A stretch of DNA of 64,000 nucleotides, from NCBI GenBank assembly GCA_964627665.1, contig CAZVKG010000009.1, positions 1 through 64,000 on the forward strand. Reading direction: 5' to 3'. Below the pieces are notes generated by a model that was given only the letters and a program-made list of their open reading frames with translations, made no database searches and was not told the DNA's origin. Both the position numbers and the translations under genes were made by a program. Positions 25,545 to 33,433 of this stretch are shown piece by piece. Numbering within the stretch: position 1 is the first letter of the stretch; the number at the start of each line of letters is the position of its first letter. This DNA is from UBA1351 sp964627665 (GTDB lineage Bacteria > Bacillota > Clostridia > Lachnospirales > Vallitaleaceae).

Positions 25545-27599
25545 CTATTCCACCTTTCTATTTTTAAGCTTCTTGACAAAAAAAACACTTATTCCTAGAA
25601 CAAGAATTAAGGCAGCACCTCCTAAAAATGCATATTGCGTAATAGATGAATTACTTCCACCTGTTGCCGGCATCTCCCCTCTAAAGTTTTCGATACCTCC
25701 TATTCCTCCTTCCATCCGCTGCATTGTATCATTATTCAATGTAAACTCTTTAATATATTCTGTTGTTTTTCCAAATGTATCATCATAGGTGAAAATAATT
25801 TTTCCTGTAATTTGATTAGGAACACTTCCCGTAATTTCAACATCGTAAATATCTGTCCGTCCAGCTTCAAATGTTCCGACATAGTAATTGCTATTTGTTG
25901 TCGTTAATTCATCTAATTCAATATCTACCATTAGATTATCAATATCAATTTTCCCGGTATTATAAAAATCCGTTTCAATAGTAAATCCGTTTTCTAAGAT
26001 ATTTCCAAATCGTACATCCGAGACTTCGAGATTTTGTTTCTGATACACCGGTATTGAAATAATCTCCTGATCTTCAAACCCATTATTATCTACATCCTCA
26101 TAATTGTAATTAATATTTAAAGAATAAATATTCCCTTCTGCTTGATCAAGAATAGAATATTCTAGGCTAATATCTTTTGATTCTTTCGGTGCTAAGTAAT
26201 CAATGAATTTACTTCCGCTTGTCCCTATTGGCAATAAAACCTTAGTAGCCGAATCGTTACTTTCATTCAAAGAAATTTTCACATTTTTTATTGAACGTTC
26301 ACTATTTGTATTCATAACCGTAATATTTAATGTAAATTGATCACCCGCATAGAGCTTTTCTTGACTTATTGAATATTGATCAACCATTATTTTAGGAGCT
26401 GACTCTGTATCATCCTCATCATCTTCATCATCCGGGTTATACACATATACCCCAGTATAGCTCGTCACCACATAGTCTTCATTCGATGCTGATATACCTA
26501 AGGAATAATTTCGTGACTCTGCTTCATCGGTAGCCATAACCGTATATTCTATTTCACGTTCTTCATTTGGTAACAAGTTATGTATTATTATTGTATCTTG
26601 CGTTATAGGAACAACCGCCTCCGAATATTTCAAAACAACACTGATTTCATCTATTACAACTGATGAGACATTTTTTATCACTGCATGTATTTGAGATTTT
26701 TCATTAACATTGAGATTTGATTCACTCACTGAGATCTGGGTCAACGTCATTGAACCAACTGTCTCTTCATCACCATTATTGACATGCAATGCAACACTAA
26801 AACTTTTTTCAAACTCAATGTTCTCTTTTCCTTTTTCAGTATATGTCGCAATAAAGTTCAAATTGTATATTCCAGATTCCAAATTATCGGCAACTAAAAG
26901 TTCAATGGGGACATCTTCCTTTCCATCTATAAACGTTAAATCTTGAACGACTGGCTTAGAGACAATGGCAATTCCTTCGGATAGGGACGTAATTTTTAGT
27001 TCAACTTGATTAATCTGATTGAAATTGTCTGCATATATTTCAAGTATTTTCTCTATCTTTTCTCCGGTAGACAATTTAGATTTCGTTGATTCCAAACCAT
27101 AAAATTCAACATTTGATGATGATTCCTCAACCCTAATACTGATTTCTTTGTCTAAATTGACATCTTTTATTCCCGGAACTCGACCGGTCACATTCAATGT
27201 AACAGTATGTAGCCCTGCATTTCCTCCTTCTACTCGTATCGGGTATGTTAAAACAAATTCTTTCCCTTTAATAAAACTTTTAACATAATTGACGCTATCA
27301 CTGCTGATAGAGCGAATTGGAGAATTACCATAATTCAATGTGAAATACGCATTAACATACTTATATGAATCATTGTTTTCAACTGTGATTTGTAATTCGT
27401 ATTCCTCACCTTCGATTACTGTCGCATAGTTCACATCAATAATTTGAACCATTGTACCATCCCGCTCTTCTGTTTCTTCTTTTACCGTTTCTTCTGTATC
27501 TGTGCCTTCAATCCCTGCCTCTAGGGCATAAATAACCGGATAAACATTACTGATATTTAAACCTATGATCATTACAAGTATCATCACTATTTTTTTCAT
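25545..27599 (-). CDS. Large cell-surface protein with repeated beta-sandwich domains and C-terminal anchor
   Basis: A 684-residue protein with a signal peptide (about 1-25). A long extracellular part contains at least four Ig-like segments of the CARDB/COG1361 type, each with repeats such as L..G....I.V.V.N, separated by acidic linkers (DDEDDEDDTES near 398). The C-terminus has a transmembrane helix (about 653-676) and a basic tail (KKLKNRKVE), with GGSNSSITQ before it instead of a clear LPXTG. The gene lies inside an ABC operon between ATPase and permease. It may take the place of a MacA-type adaptor. Exact function is not recognised. The 5' end overlaps the ATPase gene by 4 bases. Confidence 0.75.
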   Translation of the reverse strand: MKKIVMILVMIIGLNISNVYPVIYALEAGIEGTDTEETVKEETEERDGTMVQIIDVNYATVIEGEEYELQITVENNDSYKYVNAYFTLNYGNSPIRSISSDSVNYVKSFIKGKEFVLTYPIRVEGGNAGLHTVTLNVTGRVPGIKDVNLDKEISIRVEESSSNVEFYGLESTKSKLSTGEKIEKILEIYADNFNQINQVELKITSLSEGIAIVSKPVVQDLTFIDGKEDVPIELLVADNLESGIYNLNFIATYTEKGKENIEFEKSFSVALHVNNGDEETVGSMTLTQISVSESNLNVNEKSQIHAVIKNVSSVVIDEISVVLKYSEAVVPITQDTIIIHNLLPNEEREIEYTVMATDEAESRNYSLGISASNEDYVVTSYTGVYVYNPDDEDDEDDTESAPKIMVDQYSISQEKLYAGDQFTLNITVMNTNSERSIKNVKISLNESNDSATKVLLPIGTSGSKFIDYLAPKESKDISLEYSILDQAEGNIYSLNINYNYEDVDNNGFEDQEIISIPVYQKQNLEVSDVRFGNILENGFTIETDFYNTGKIDIDNLMVDIELDELTTTNSNYYVGTFEAGRTDIYDVEITGSVPNQITGKIIFTYDDTFGKTTEYIKEFTLNNDTMQRMEGGIGGIENFRGEMPATGGSNSSITQYAFLGGAALILVLGISVFFVKKLKNRKVE

Positions 27600-28300
27600 A
27601 CATATTCCTCCATTTTCGTTTTATCTTCAATATGCTCAATATTCCCATCCTTCATATGTATGATTCGATTAGCATATTCTGATGTATCATCATCATGTGT
27701 TACCATGACAAATGTTTGATTGTGCTTTTGAATCATTTCGAGCATTAATTGCATAATACTGTCACTGGTATTGGAATCCAAATTTCCTGTTGGTTCATCC
27801 GCAAAAACTATTTGAGGTTGATTAACAAAAGCTCTAGCTATACTGACGCGTTGTTGTTGCCCTCCACTCATTTGTTTAGGCAAATGATTTTTTCGATCAT
27901 ATAACCCTACTGCATTTAACATTTCTTCACCACGTTCTCGTCGTTCTTTTTCATTGATATTCGCAAAAGTTAAGGGCAACATAACATTTTCTAACGCAGT
28001 ATGACTTGTCAATAAATTATATGCCTGAAAAATAAAACCAATATATCTTTTTCTCAATAATGTGATTTGTGTTTCCTTCATTTCATGAATTGGTTGATTC
28101 ATAATATAAATTTCTCCATTCGTCGGTCTGTCGAGTCCAGCCATTATATTTAATAATGTGGATTTTCCACTACCCGATTTTCCAAAAACAGATATAAATT
28201 CACCTTTTTTTATCGCTAAATCAATTTGCTTTAAAGCCCAAACCTCTTCATTTCCCATTTTGAATACTTTCGATATATTTTTTAATGTTAACATATCCAA
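27596..28300 (-). CDS. MacB/LolD-type ABC transporter ATP-binding protein
   Basis: ATPase of about 234 residues. Walker A is GKSGSGKST near 41, the signature MSGGQQQRVSIARA near 140, Walker B IVFADEPTGNLD near 162, and the switch His in VMVTHDDD. A TTG at 28300 is proposed as start, 8 bases after GGAGG; an ATG at 28294 is the alternative. It powers the FtsX-type permease at 24148. The operon is divergent from the OmpR-type two-component genes at 28419, which are its likely regulator. Confidence 0.92.
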   Translation of the reverse strand: MDMLTLKNISKVFKMGNEEVWALKQIDLAIKKGEFISVFGKSGSGKSTLLNIMAGLDRPTNGEIYIMNQPIHEMKETQITLLRKRYIGFIFQAYNLLTSHTALENVMLPLTFANINEKERRERGEEMLNAVGLYDRKNHLPKQMSGGQQQRVSIARAFVNQPQIVFADEPTGNLDSNTSDSIMQLMLEMIQKHNQTFVMVTHDDDTSEYANRIIHMKDGNIEHIEDKTKMEEYV

Positions 28301-28418
28301 GACGACCACCTCCAATTTAAAGTTTACTTGATGAACCTTAAATAGAACTTAAAATATTTAAGCTTCACTAAAGCGTTATATGATACAATGTTTTCATTAA
28401 TACTTGAAAGGTGATCTT

Positions 28419-29102
28419 ATGAGAATACTAATTATCGAAGATGAAATGGCCTTAGCTGAAGCTATTGCTCAGTTATTAAAAAAAAATAACTATATAACAG
28501 ATTTAATTTTTGAAGGACAAACCGGTCTTGACTATGCATTGAGTAATATTTATGATCTTATTATCCTTGATATTATGCTCCCTAATTTAGATGGTCTTAC
28601 ACTATTAAGTGCATTGCGGCAAGAAAAAATCATGACACCGGTTCTTCTCTTAACAGCTAAAGATGGAATTGAAGATAAGGTGAAAGGTCTTGACTATGGT
28701 GCAGATGATTATCTATCAAAACCTTTTGCCATCGAAGAACTCATGGCACGGATTCGTGCCCTATTACGAAGAAAAGATGTTCTCATCTCTAGTCATCAAT
28801 TATCTTATGGGGATATTTTACTTGACCAACAGCAATTACTTTTAATAAAAGCCCCTACACAAATAAAACTTACCCTCAAAGAAGCTAATCTCCTCGAATT
28901 GTTGATTCATCAAAAAGGAATCATTACTTCTAAAGAATATATTATTGAAAAATTATGGGGATTTGATTCAGATGCCGAACACAATAATGTCGAAGTCTAT
29001 ATTTCATTTCTCCGCAAAAAGCTCAGTTATTTGAATTCTTCTTGTACAATAAAAACAACACGTAGCCTAGGCTATTCTTTGGAGGCAAATACTCATGTTT
29101 AA
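28419..29102 (+). CDS. OmpR/PhoB-family response regulator
   Basis: Response regulator of 227 residues. The receiver covers about 1-115 (acidic pocket EDE, phospho-Asp in LILDIMLPNLDG near 51, Lys in YLSKPFA) and a winged-helix DNA-binding domain covers about 130-225 (LTLKEANLLELL, NNVEVYISFLRKKL). The ATG at 28419 is preferred because AAAGGTG stands 6 bases upstream. It overlaps the kinase gene by 8 bases. It is divergent from the MacB-like operon, the usual arrangement for cell-envelope or peptide-stress sensing. Confidence 0.93.
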   Translation: MRILIIEDEMALAEAIAQLLKKNNYITDLIFEGQTGLDYALSNIYDLIILDIMLPNLDGLTLLSALRQEKIMTPVLLLTAKDGIEDKVKGLDYGADDYLSKPFAIEELMARIRALLRRKDVLISSHQLSYGDILLDQQQLLLIKAPTQIKLTLKEANLLELLIHQKGIITSKEYIIEKLWGFDSDAEHNNVEVYISFLRKKLSYLNSSCTIKTTRSLGYSLEANTHV

Positions 29103-30375
29103 AAAACTCAAACAAAAATTATTGATTATGAACCTTGTTATTATTAGTGTCCTAATGTTGTTATCATTCACAACCATATATTTTGTCACCTATAGAAGTA
29201 TTTTTTCCTCAATTCAAGAAGATCTATATCGTATTGAACGATTTCATCTGATATCGCAAGTTGGAACAAATAATCGACCAGCTGCAAAAAGGCTTGATTT
29301 TGCAGCTCCAACCCTCCCATATAACGAGTCTAGACACACACTTTCATTTGTATTGCAAACAGACTCAGAAAATCAAATTCAAGAGATTCATTCCGAGATT
29401 AGTTTTAATTCTGACCTATATAGACAAGCAATCAATTTAGCTCAAAACAATGACAATGATAATGGAAAAATATTTCTTCAAGATCGACATTGGAGCTATA
29501 TTATTCGTTCCCTTCCTGATGGAAACATGTTTGTGTTTGTAGATTCCACCCCACACTATGATATCCTTCAAAAACTTATTTATATTTTTATTGTAGTTAG
29601 CCTTTTTGTTTTCCTTATCAGCATATTTATCAGTAATTATTTGACAAATACATCAATCGAACCCATTAAGTCAGCTTTTAGTAAACAGAAGCAATTTATT
29701 TCCGATGCCTCCCATGAGCTAAAAACGCCTCTTGCTGTGATTCAAACAAACGTTGATGTACTTTTATCTAATCATAAAAACAAGGCACCATTATCGTATA
29801 CCGAAGATATAAAATGGCTTACTTATATTAAATCTGAAGTTGAACGAATGACTCAGTTGACCAAAGATTTACTTTATCTAACTCAGATAGATTCAAAGGA
29901 GACTGCCCCCAATATAATGACTATTTTCGATTTAAGTCATGAGATTGAGAAAACAATGCTTGGATTTGAAGTTGCTGCTTATGAACGTCATCTTGTACTA
30001 GATTATATTATTACACCCTTGTGTCATGTATCCGGTGTGAAAGAACATTTGACACAAGTAATCTTTATTCTAATGGATAATGCATTGAAATATACACCTA
30101 GTAACGGCTCAATTTATTTAAATGTTGATCATATCGGTCATCATATCACTGTTACTGTATCAAATACCGGTCCTGATATCCCAGCAGCTGATCTGCCCTA
30201 TATCTTTGATAGATTCTATCGTGTTGACCGTTCAAGAAATCGAGATGCCGATAGCCATGGATTAGGTTTATCTATTGCAAAGGCAATTATCGAAAATCAT
30301 AATGGACGTATTGTTTGTCATAGTACTTCAAATATGACGACCTTCACTATTCGATTAAACAGAGCCAAAATGTGA
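29095..30375 (+). CDS. OmpR-system sensor histidine kinase
   Basis: A 426-residue kinase. Transmembrane helices lie at about 8-32 and 161-185 with an extracellular domain of about 125 residues between them. The HisKA phosphoacceptor is in SDASHELKTPLAV near 206. HATPase boxes are DNALKYTP, DRFYRVDRSRN and GLGLSIAK. It pairs with the overlapping response regulator. The signal is unknown; the neighbouring ABC system suggests a peptide or envelope stress. No terminator is seen before the next gene. Confidence 0.93.
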   Translation: MFKKLKQKLLIMNLVIISVLMLLSFTTIYFVTYRSIFSSIQEDLYRIERFHLISQVGTNNRPAAKRLDFAAPTLPYNESRHTLSFVLQTDSENQIQEIHSEISFNSDLYRQAINLAQNNDNDNGKIFLQDRHWSYIIRSLPDGNMFVFVDSTPHYDILQKLIYIFIVVSLFVFLISIFISNYLTNTSIEPIKSAFSKQKQFISDASHELKTPLAVIQTNVDVLLSNHKNKAPLSYTEDIKWLTYIKSEVERMTQLTKDLLYLTQIDSKETAPNIMTIFDLSHEIEKTMLGFEVAAYERHLVLDYIITPLCHVSGVKEHLTQVIFILMDNALKYTPSNGSIYLNVDHIGHHITVTVSNTGPDIPAADLPYIFDRFYRVDRSRNRDADSHGLGLSIAKAIIENHNGRIVCHSTSNMTTFTIRLNRAKM

Positions 30376-30470
30376 ACAATTTGTAAACTCTTGGGGACGG
30401 TACTTGAATTTTATTCAAGTTTCATGTATGATGTATTTATGGTTGTTAATAAAACATTAGGAGCTAAATT

Positions 30471-31133
30471 ATGGCAAGACAAGCACGAAAAAAAAATGAA
30501 TTTGGTCGCTATTATATTCGTCAATATGGTGGAGACAATCGCTGCCTATTCCAAACAGACGCTGATCGTCAAAAATTTGCGGACATCATAAAAACATGTC
30601 AATCAAAATATGATTTTATCTTACATGGATATTGTTTAAGTTCAGATAACTCCTACGAACTTGTTCTAGATGTTAATGGCGGAGATATTTCCAAGATTAT
30701 GAAGAGTATCAATATTTCATATGCTATGTATGCTCAATGCCACGGTCACTTATATAAAGACCGTTACAAAAGCGAATTAATCGAAAGCGACTCCAAACTA
30801 GCAAAGATAAAATCGGATCTTTCGAAACGACATTGTCAACTTCAAAATGGTACTTTTACCGTTTGTTATGAAAACATAAATATCACAAGCGAGTTATCTA
30901 CACATCATTTTGAGGATTGTGAAAATTGTATTCGATCAACAAATGTGGCAAAAGATAAACTTGAAACAATAGCAACTGAACGAGGATTAACGCTTGATGA
31001 GTTATTAAAAAATAAATCATTACGTAACGAACTTATACGCTTATTTAGAAAGCACTCTACTTTATCATTAAAACAATTAGGAGAATTATTCGGGAATCTT
31101 TCCGAATCGACCATAAGCAAACTATTAAAGTAA
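30471..31133 (+). CDS. Transposase-derived (REP/Y1-like) protein with catalytic residues lost
   Basis: A 220-residue protein whose first 115 residues follow the pattern of REP-associated Y1 transposases: MARQARKK, a grip region near 20-50, GYCLSSDN near 53-60, HGHLYKDRYKSE near 91-102. The HUH motif expected after the LxSN position reads N-S-Y-E (60-63), so both histidines are missing. The segment that should hold the catalytic Tyr (YIHxNP) reads KIKSDLSKR (112-120), so the tyrosine is also missing. The C-terminus (about 165-220) ends in a helix-turn-helix, SLKQLGELFGNLSESTISKLLK. TAGGAGC precedes the ATG. It is 17 bases from the AhpF-like reductase gene. A domesticated DNA- or RNA-binding regulator is the best guess. 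Confidence 0.75.
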   Translation: MARQARKKNEFGRYYIRQYGGDNRCLFQTDADRQKFADIIKTCQSKYDFILHGYCLSSDNSYELVLDVNGGDISKIMKSINISYAMYAQCHGHLYKDRYKSELIESDSKLAKIKSDLSKRHCQLQNGTFTVCYENINITSELSTHHFEDCENCIRSTNVAKDKLETIATERGLTLDELLKNKSLRNELIRLFRKHSTLSLKQLGELFGNLSESTISKLLK

Positions 31134-31150
31134 TTAAAGGAGGCAATAAT

Positions 31151-32167
31151 ATGACATCAAATTTTCAGTTCAATTTTGAGGGATTTAGCCCAAAAGTACC
31201 TGAAGTCAATGAGAATATTCTATATGATTTTTTAATCATCGGCGGTGGCCCTGCCGGATTAAATGCTGCACTTTATGCAAAGCGAAAAGGATTAGAAACC
31301 GGTATTATCACCAAGCAAATAGGTGGGCAAATTGTCAATACTTCAACTGTAGAAAACTATTTAGGTACCACAACAGCAACCGGCGAGGAACTCGTTACAA
31401 ACTTTAAAAACCATGTCTTGGAATTAGACGTACCTATTTCTGAATACACAGAAGTAGAAGAAATAATTCCCGGAATATCTTATCATGAAGTCGTATTAAC
31501 AGATGGCCGTGTAATTAAAGGACGCTCTCTTCTTCTTGCTACCGGAACAAACCACCGAAAAATCGGCGTTCCCGGAGAAGATCGCCTTGCCGGACGAGGC
31601 GTTGCCTATTGTGCAATCTGTGATGCGCCACTGTATAAAAACAAGAATGTTATTATCGCAGGTGGTGGTAACTCAGCTGTTGAAGCTGCGCTTGATTTAG
31701 CAAAAGTCGCCAACCATGTAACCCTTGTTCATCGTAGTCAGTTTAGAGCAGATCAAATTCTCGTCGACGAACTATATCAAAATGATAAAATCGATATACA
31801 TCTTGAAACACAAATCTTAAGTATAGAAGGCGACGATTTTTTAAGTCATATTCATGTACTTAACAAAGAAGAAAACCAGGAATTTGACTTAACTGCTGAC
31901 GGTGTTTTTATTGAAATCGGTGTTGAACCCAACAGTCAACTTTTCATTGATCTTGTTGAAATGAATGAAGCTGGGGAAATCATTGTTGACGAAAAGGGGC
32001 AAACAAATATTCAAGGGATTTTTGCAGCTGGTGATGTTACCACTGTCGGATACAAGCAGATTGTAATTGCATCCAGCGATGGCGCTAAAACTGCTTTAGC
32101 GGCTAATGATTATATCAACTTACTCAATGCAAAAGAAAGGACAAGTAATTATGAAAATGTTAAATAA
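31151..32167 (+). CDS. AhpF/TrxB-type flavoprotein disulfide reductase
   Basis: A 338-residue FAD/NAD(P)H disulfide reductase. The FAD motif GGGPAGLNAALYA is near 32-44, the redox-active pair CAIC near 154-157, the nucleotide-binding GGGNSAVEAALDLAK near 173 and the second FAD motif GIFAAGDVTT near 293. The stretch GGGNSxVEAAxDLA, the weak HRSQFRADQ region and the tail AAGDVTTVGYKQI resemble the C-terminal half of AhpF at least as closely as TrxB. The next gene encodes an AhpF N-domain-like double thioredoxin, so the pair looks like a split AhpF. It should accept NAD(P)H electrons and pass them to that partner. Confidence 0.85.
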   Translation: MTSNFQFNFEGFSPKVPEVNENILYDFLIIGGGPAGLNAALYAKRKGLETGIITKQIGGQIVNTSTVENYLGTTTATGEELVTNFKNHVLELDVPISEYTEVEEIIPGISYHEVVLTDGRVIKGRSLLLATGTNHRKIGVPGEDRLAGRGVAYCAICDAPLYKNKNVIIAGGGNSAVEAALDLAKVANHVTLVHRSQFRADQILVDELYQNDKIDIHLETQILSIEGDDFLSHIHVLNKEENQEFDLTADGVFIEIGVEPNSQLFIDLVEMNEAGEIIVDEKGQTNIQGIFAAGDVTTVGYKQIVIASSDGAKTALAANDYINLLNAKERTSNYENVK

Positions 32168-32795
32168 TGAAATCGAACAACAATTGAGAGATGTATTTAC
32201 TCAACTTAAGAATAAGGTAACCATTGCTTTATTTACTGATCAAAATGATTGTGCTACTTGTAAAGAAACCAAAGAATTTATGGAAGAACTCCTTCCCTTA
32301 AGTGATAAACTAGAACTCGTTCAATATGATATTGATAAGGACGCTGAGCTTGCAGAAAAATTTAGTGTCGAAATGGTTCCAAGTATCGTTCTTCTTGACC
32401 AAAACGGCGACTATAAGCGAATAAAATTTAACGGAATACCTGCCGGTCACGAAATCAATTCCTTCATTCCTGCATTAATTGAAGTATCCGGAGCTGAAAG
32501 CCAATTGCCTGAAGATATGACAAAAGCAATTATGGCAATCAATAAACCGATTGATATCAAAGTGTTCATCACCTTAAGTTGTCCACACTGCCCAGGCGCA
32601 GTACAAAAAGCGCAAAAATTGGCACTCATGAATGAAAATATTCAAGCAGAAATGATTGAAGCACAAACATTTAATGAATTTTCCAATAAATATAACGTTT
32701 CCGGCGTCCCAAAAATTGTCATTAATGGCGAACATGAATTAGTCGGAAACCAACCCATCGAAGCCTTCCTAGAAGAAATCCAAAAAGTATCATAA
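32151..32795 (+). CDS. Double-thioredoxin-fold protein (PDO / AhpF N-domain-like)
   Basis: A 214-residue protein with two consecutive thioredoxin folds. The first carries CATC (Cys34/Cys37), the second SCPHC (Cys144/Cys147), with cis-Pro motifs VEMVPSI and VSGVPKI. The second half aligns by eye with the AhpF N-terminal domain (SLSC..CPxxVQ, FxxxxxxxNVxGVPxxxxNG). AhpF has lost the first CxxC, whereas it is kept here as in archaeal protein disulfide oxidoreductase. The ATG at 32151 is used because AAAGAAAGG precedes it; it overlaps the reductase gene by 17 bases. A peroxiredoxin acceptor is expected but is not in the window. Confidence 0.85.
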   Translation: MKMLNNEIEQQLRDVFTQLKNKVTIALFTDQNDCATCKETKEFMEELLPLSDKLELVQYDIDKDAELAEKFSVEMVPSIVLLDQNGDYKRIKFNGIPAGHEINSFIPALIEVSGAESQLPEDMTKAIMAINKPIDIKVFITLSCPHCPGAVQKAQKLALMNENIQAEMIEAQTFNEFSNKYNVSGVPKIVINGEHELVGNQPIEAFLEEIQKVS

Positions 32796-32802
32796 AAATA
32801 AA

Positions 32803-32833
32803 GTAGGCACTTCAGAAATTGAAGTGCCCACCT
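32803..32833. terminator. Bidirectional hairpin terminator
   Basis: GGCACTTCA/TGAAGTGCC stem (32806-32814 and 32820-32828) between convergent genes. The minus-strand side is followed by TTTATTTTTAT, so it best serves the 32844-33416 gene, and probably ends the thioredoxin-like transcript too. Confidence 0.7.
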
Positions 32834-32843
32834 ATATATGTAC

Positions 32844-33416
32844 TTATTTATTTAAATCATAGTTGGTATAAAAGTGTCGCATATAAAGCGAATCAACAAG
32901 CTCGTACTTAAATGCTTTTGTATCTTGAATACGTGAAAATTCGCCAAGGCTAAATTTGTCTAAAAGTTCTTCGATCGGTTCTAGGCTTTCAATGCCAATC
33001 ATATAATCGTAAACACAAAGAAGCTGCTCAAAGATATCATAATCTAATCTTCCTTTATCAAAGTAAAACGCAAGATTAACTTCCTCTTCTCGTTCAGTTT
33101 TTCCCATTGGTACACCAAACATTTTTTTCTGGCGGTCAACATATTTATGTCGCATACTATTGGGAATATCTTTATTGACAAATAGACCCATAATACTGTT
33201 TTGCCCTTCTCTTGTCGCTAAGGGCAATTTCTCACGTTCAAACTCCGGATTAACTGTCCCTAACAATTCCGTATCTAAAATAACAAACATATCATGGGAT
33301 TCATTTATTTGTTTTAAGATAGCAAATCGTTCTGCTTTGATATCTTTCACACGTGAATACTCTACTATGTATTTGCCTTCCTTTTTACGATACTTAAATT
33401 TCACTTTTTTGTCCAT
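32844..33416 (-). CDS. Conserved-looking hypothetical protein, 190 residues
   Basis: Soluble protein with a basic start (MDKKVKFKYRKKEGKY), no signal peptide and no membrane segment. Charged residues are abundant and alpha-helical segments seem likely (VNLAFYFDKGRLDYDIFEQLL). A short motif, GIESLEPIEELLDKFSLGEFSRIQD, sits near 140-164. I do not recognise the family. It lies 17 bases downstream of ilvD on the same strand, so it may be co-transcribed with it. Coding is supported by the long open frame, a ribosome-site-like GGTGATATG before the ATG and the terminator after it. Confidence 0.7.
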   Translation of the reverse strand: MDKKVKFKYRKKEGKYIVEYSRVKDIKAERFAILKQINESHDMFVILDTELLGTVNPEFEREKLPLATREGQNSIMGLFVNKDIPNSMRHKYVDRQKKMFGVPMGKTEREEEVNLAFYFDKGRLDYDIFEQLLCVYDYMIGIESLEPIEELLDKFSLGEFSRIQDTKAFKYELVDSLYMRHFYTNYDLNK

Positions 33417-33433
33417 ATCACCGAATCCTTTTC

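Noticed and set aside
30391..30591. Small 66-residue frame overlapping the transposase-derived gene start
   Set aside because: It overlaps the better-supported gene in another frame and has no ribosome site; judged a shadow.
30471..31133. Active insertion sequence (IS200/IS605-like)
   Set aside because: The HUH histidines and catalytic tyrosine are missing, no TnpB is nearby, and no flanking hairpins or repeats are visible; annotated as a domesticated protein.
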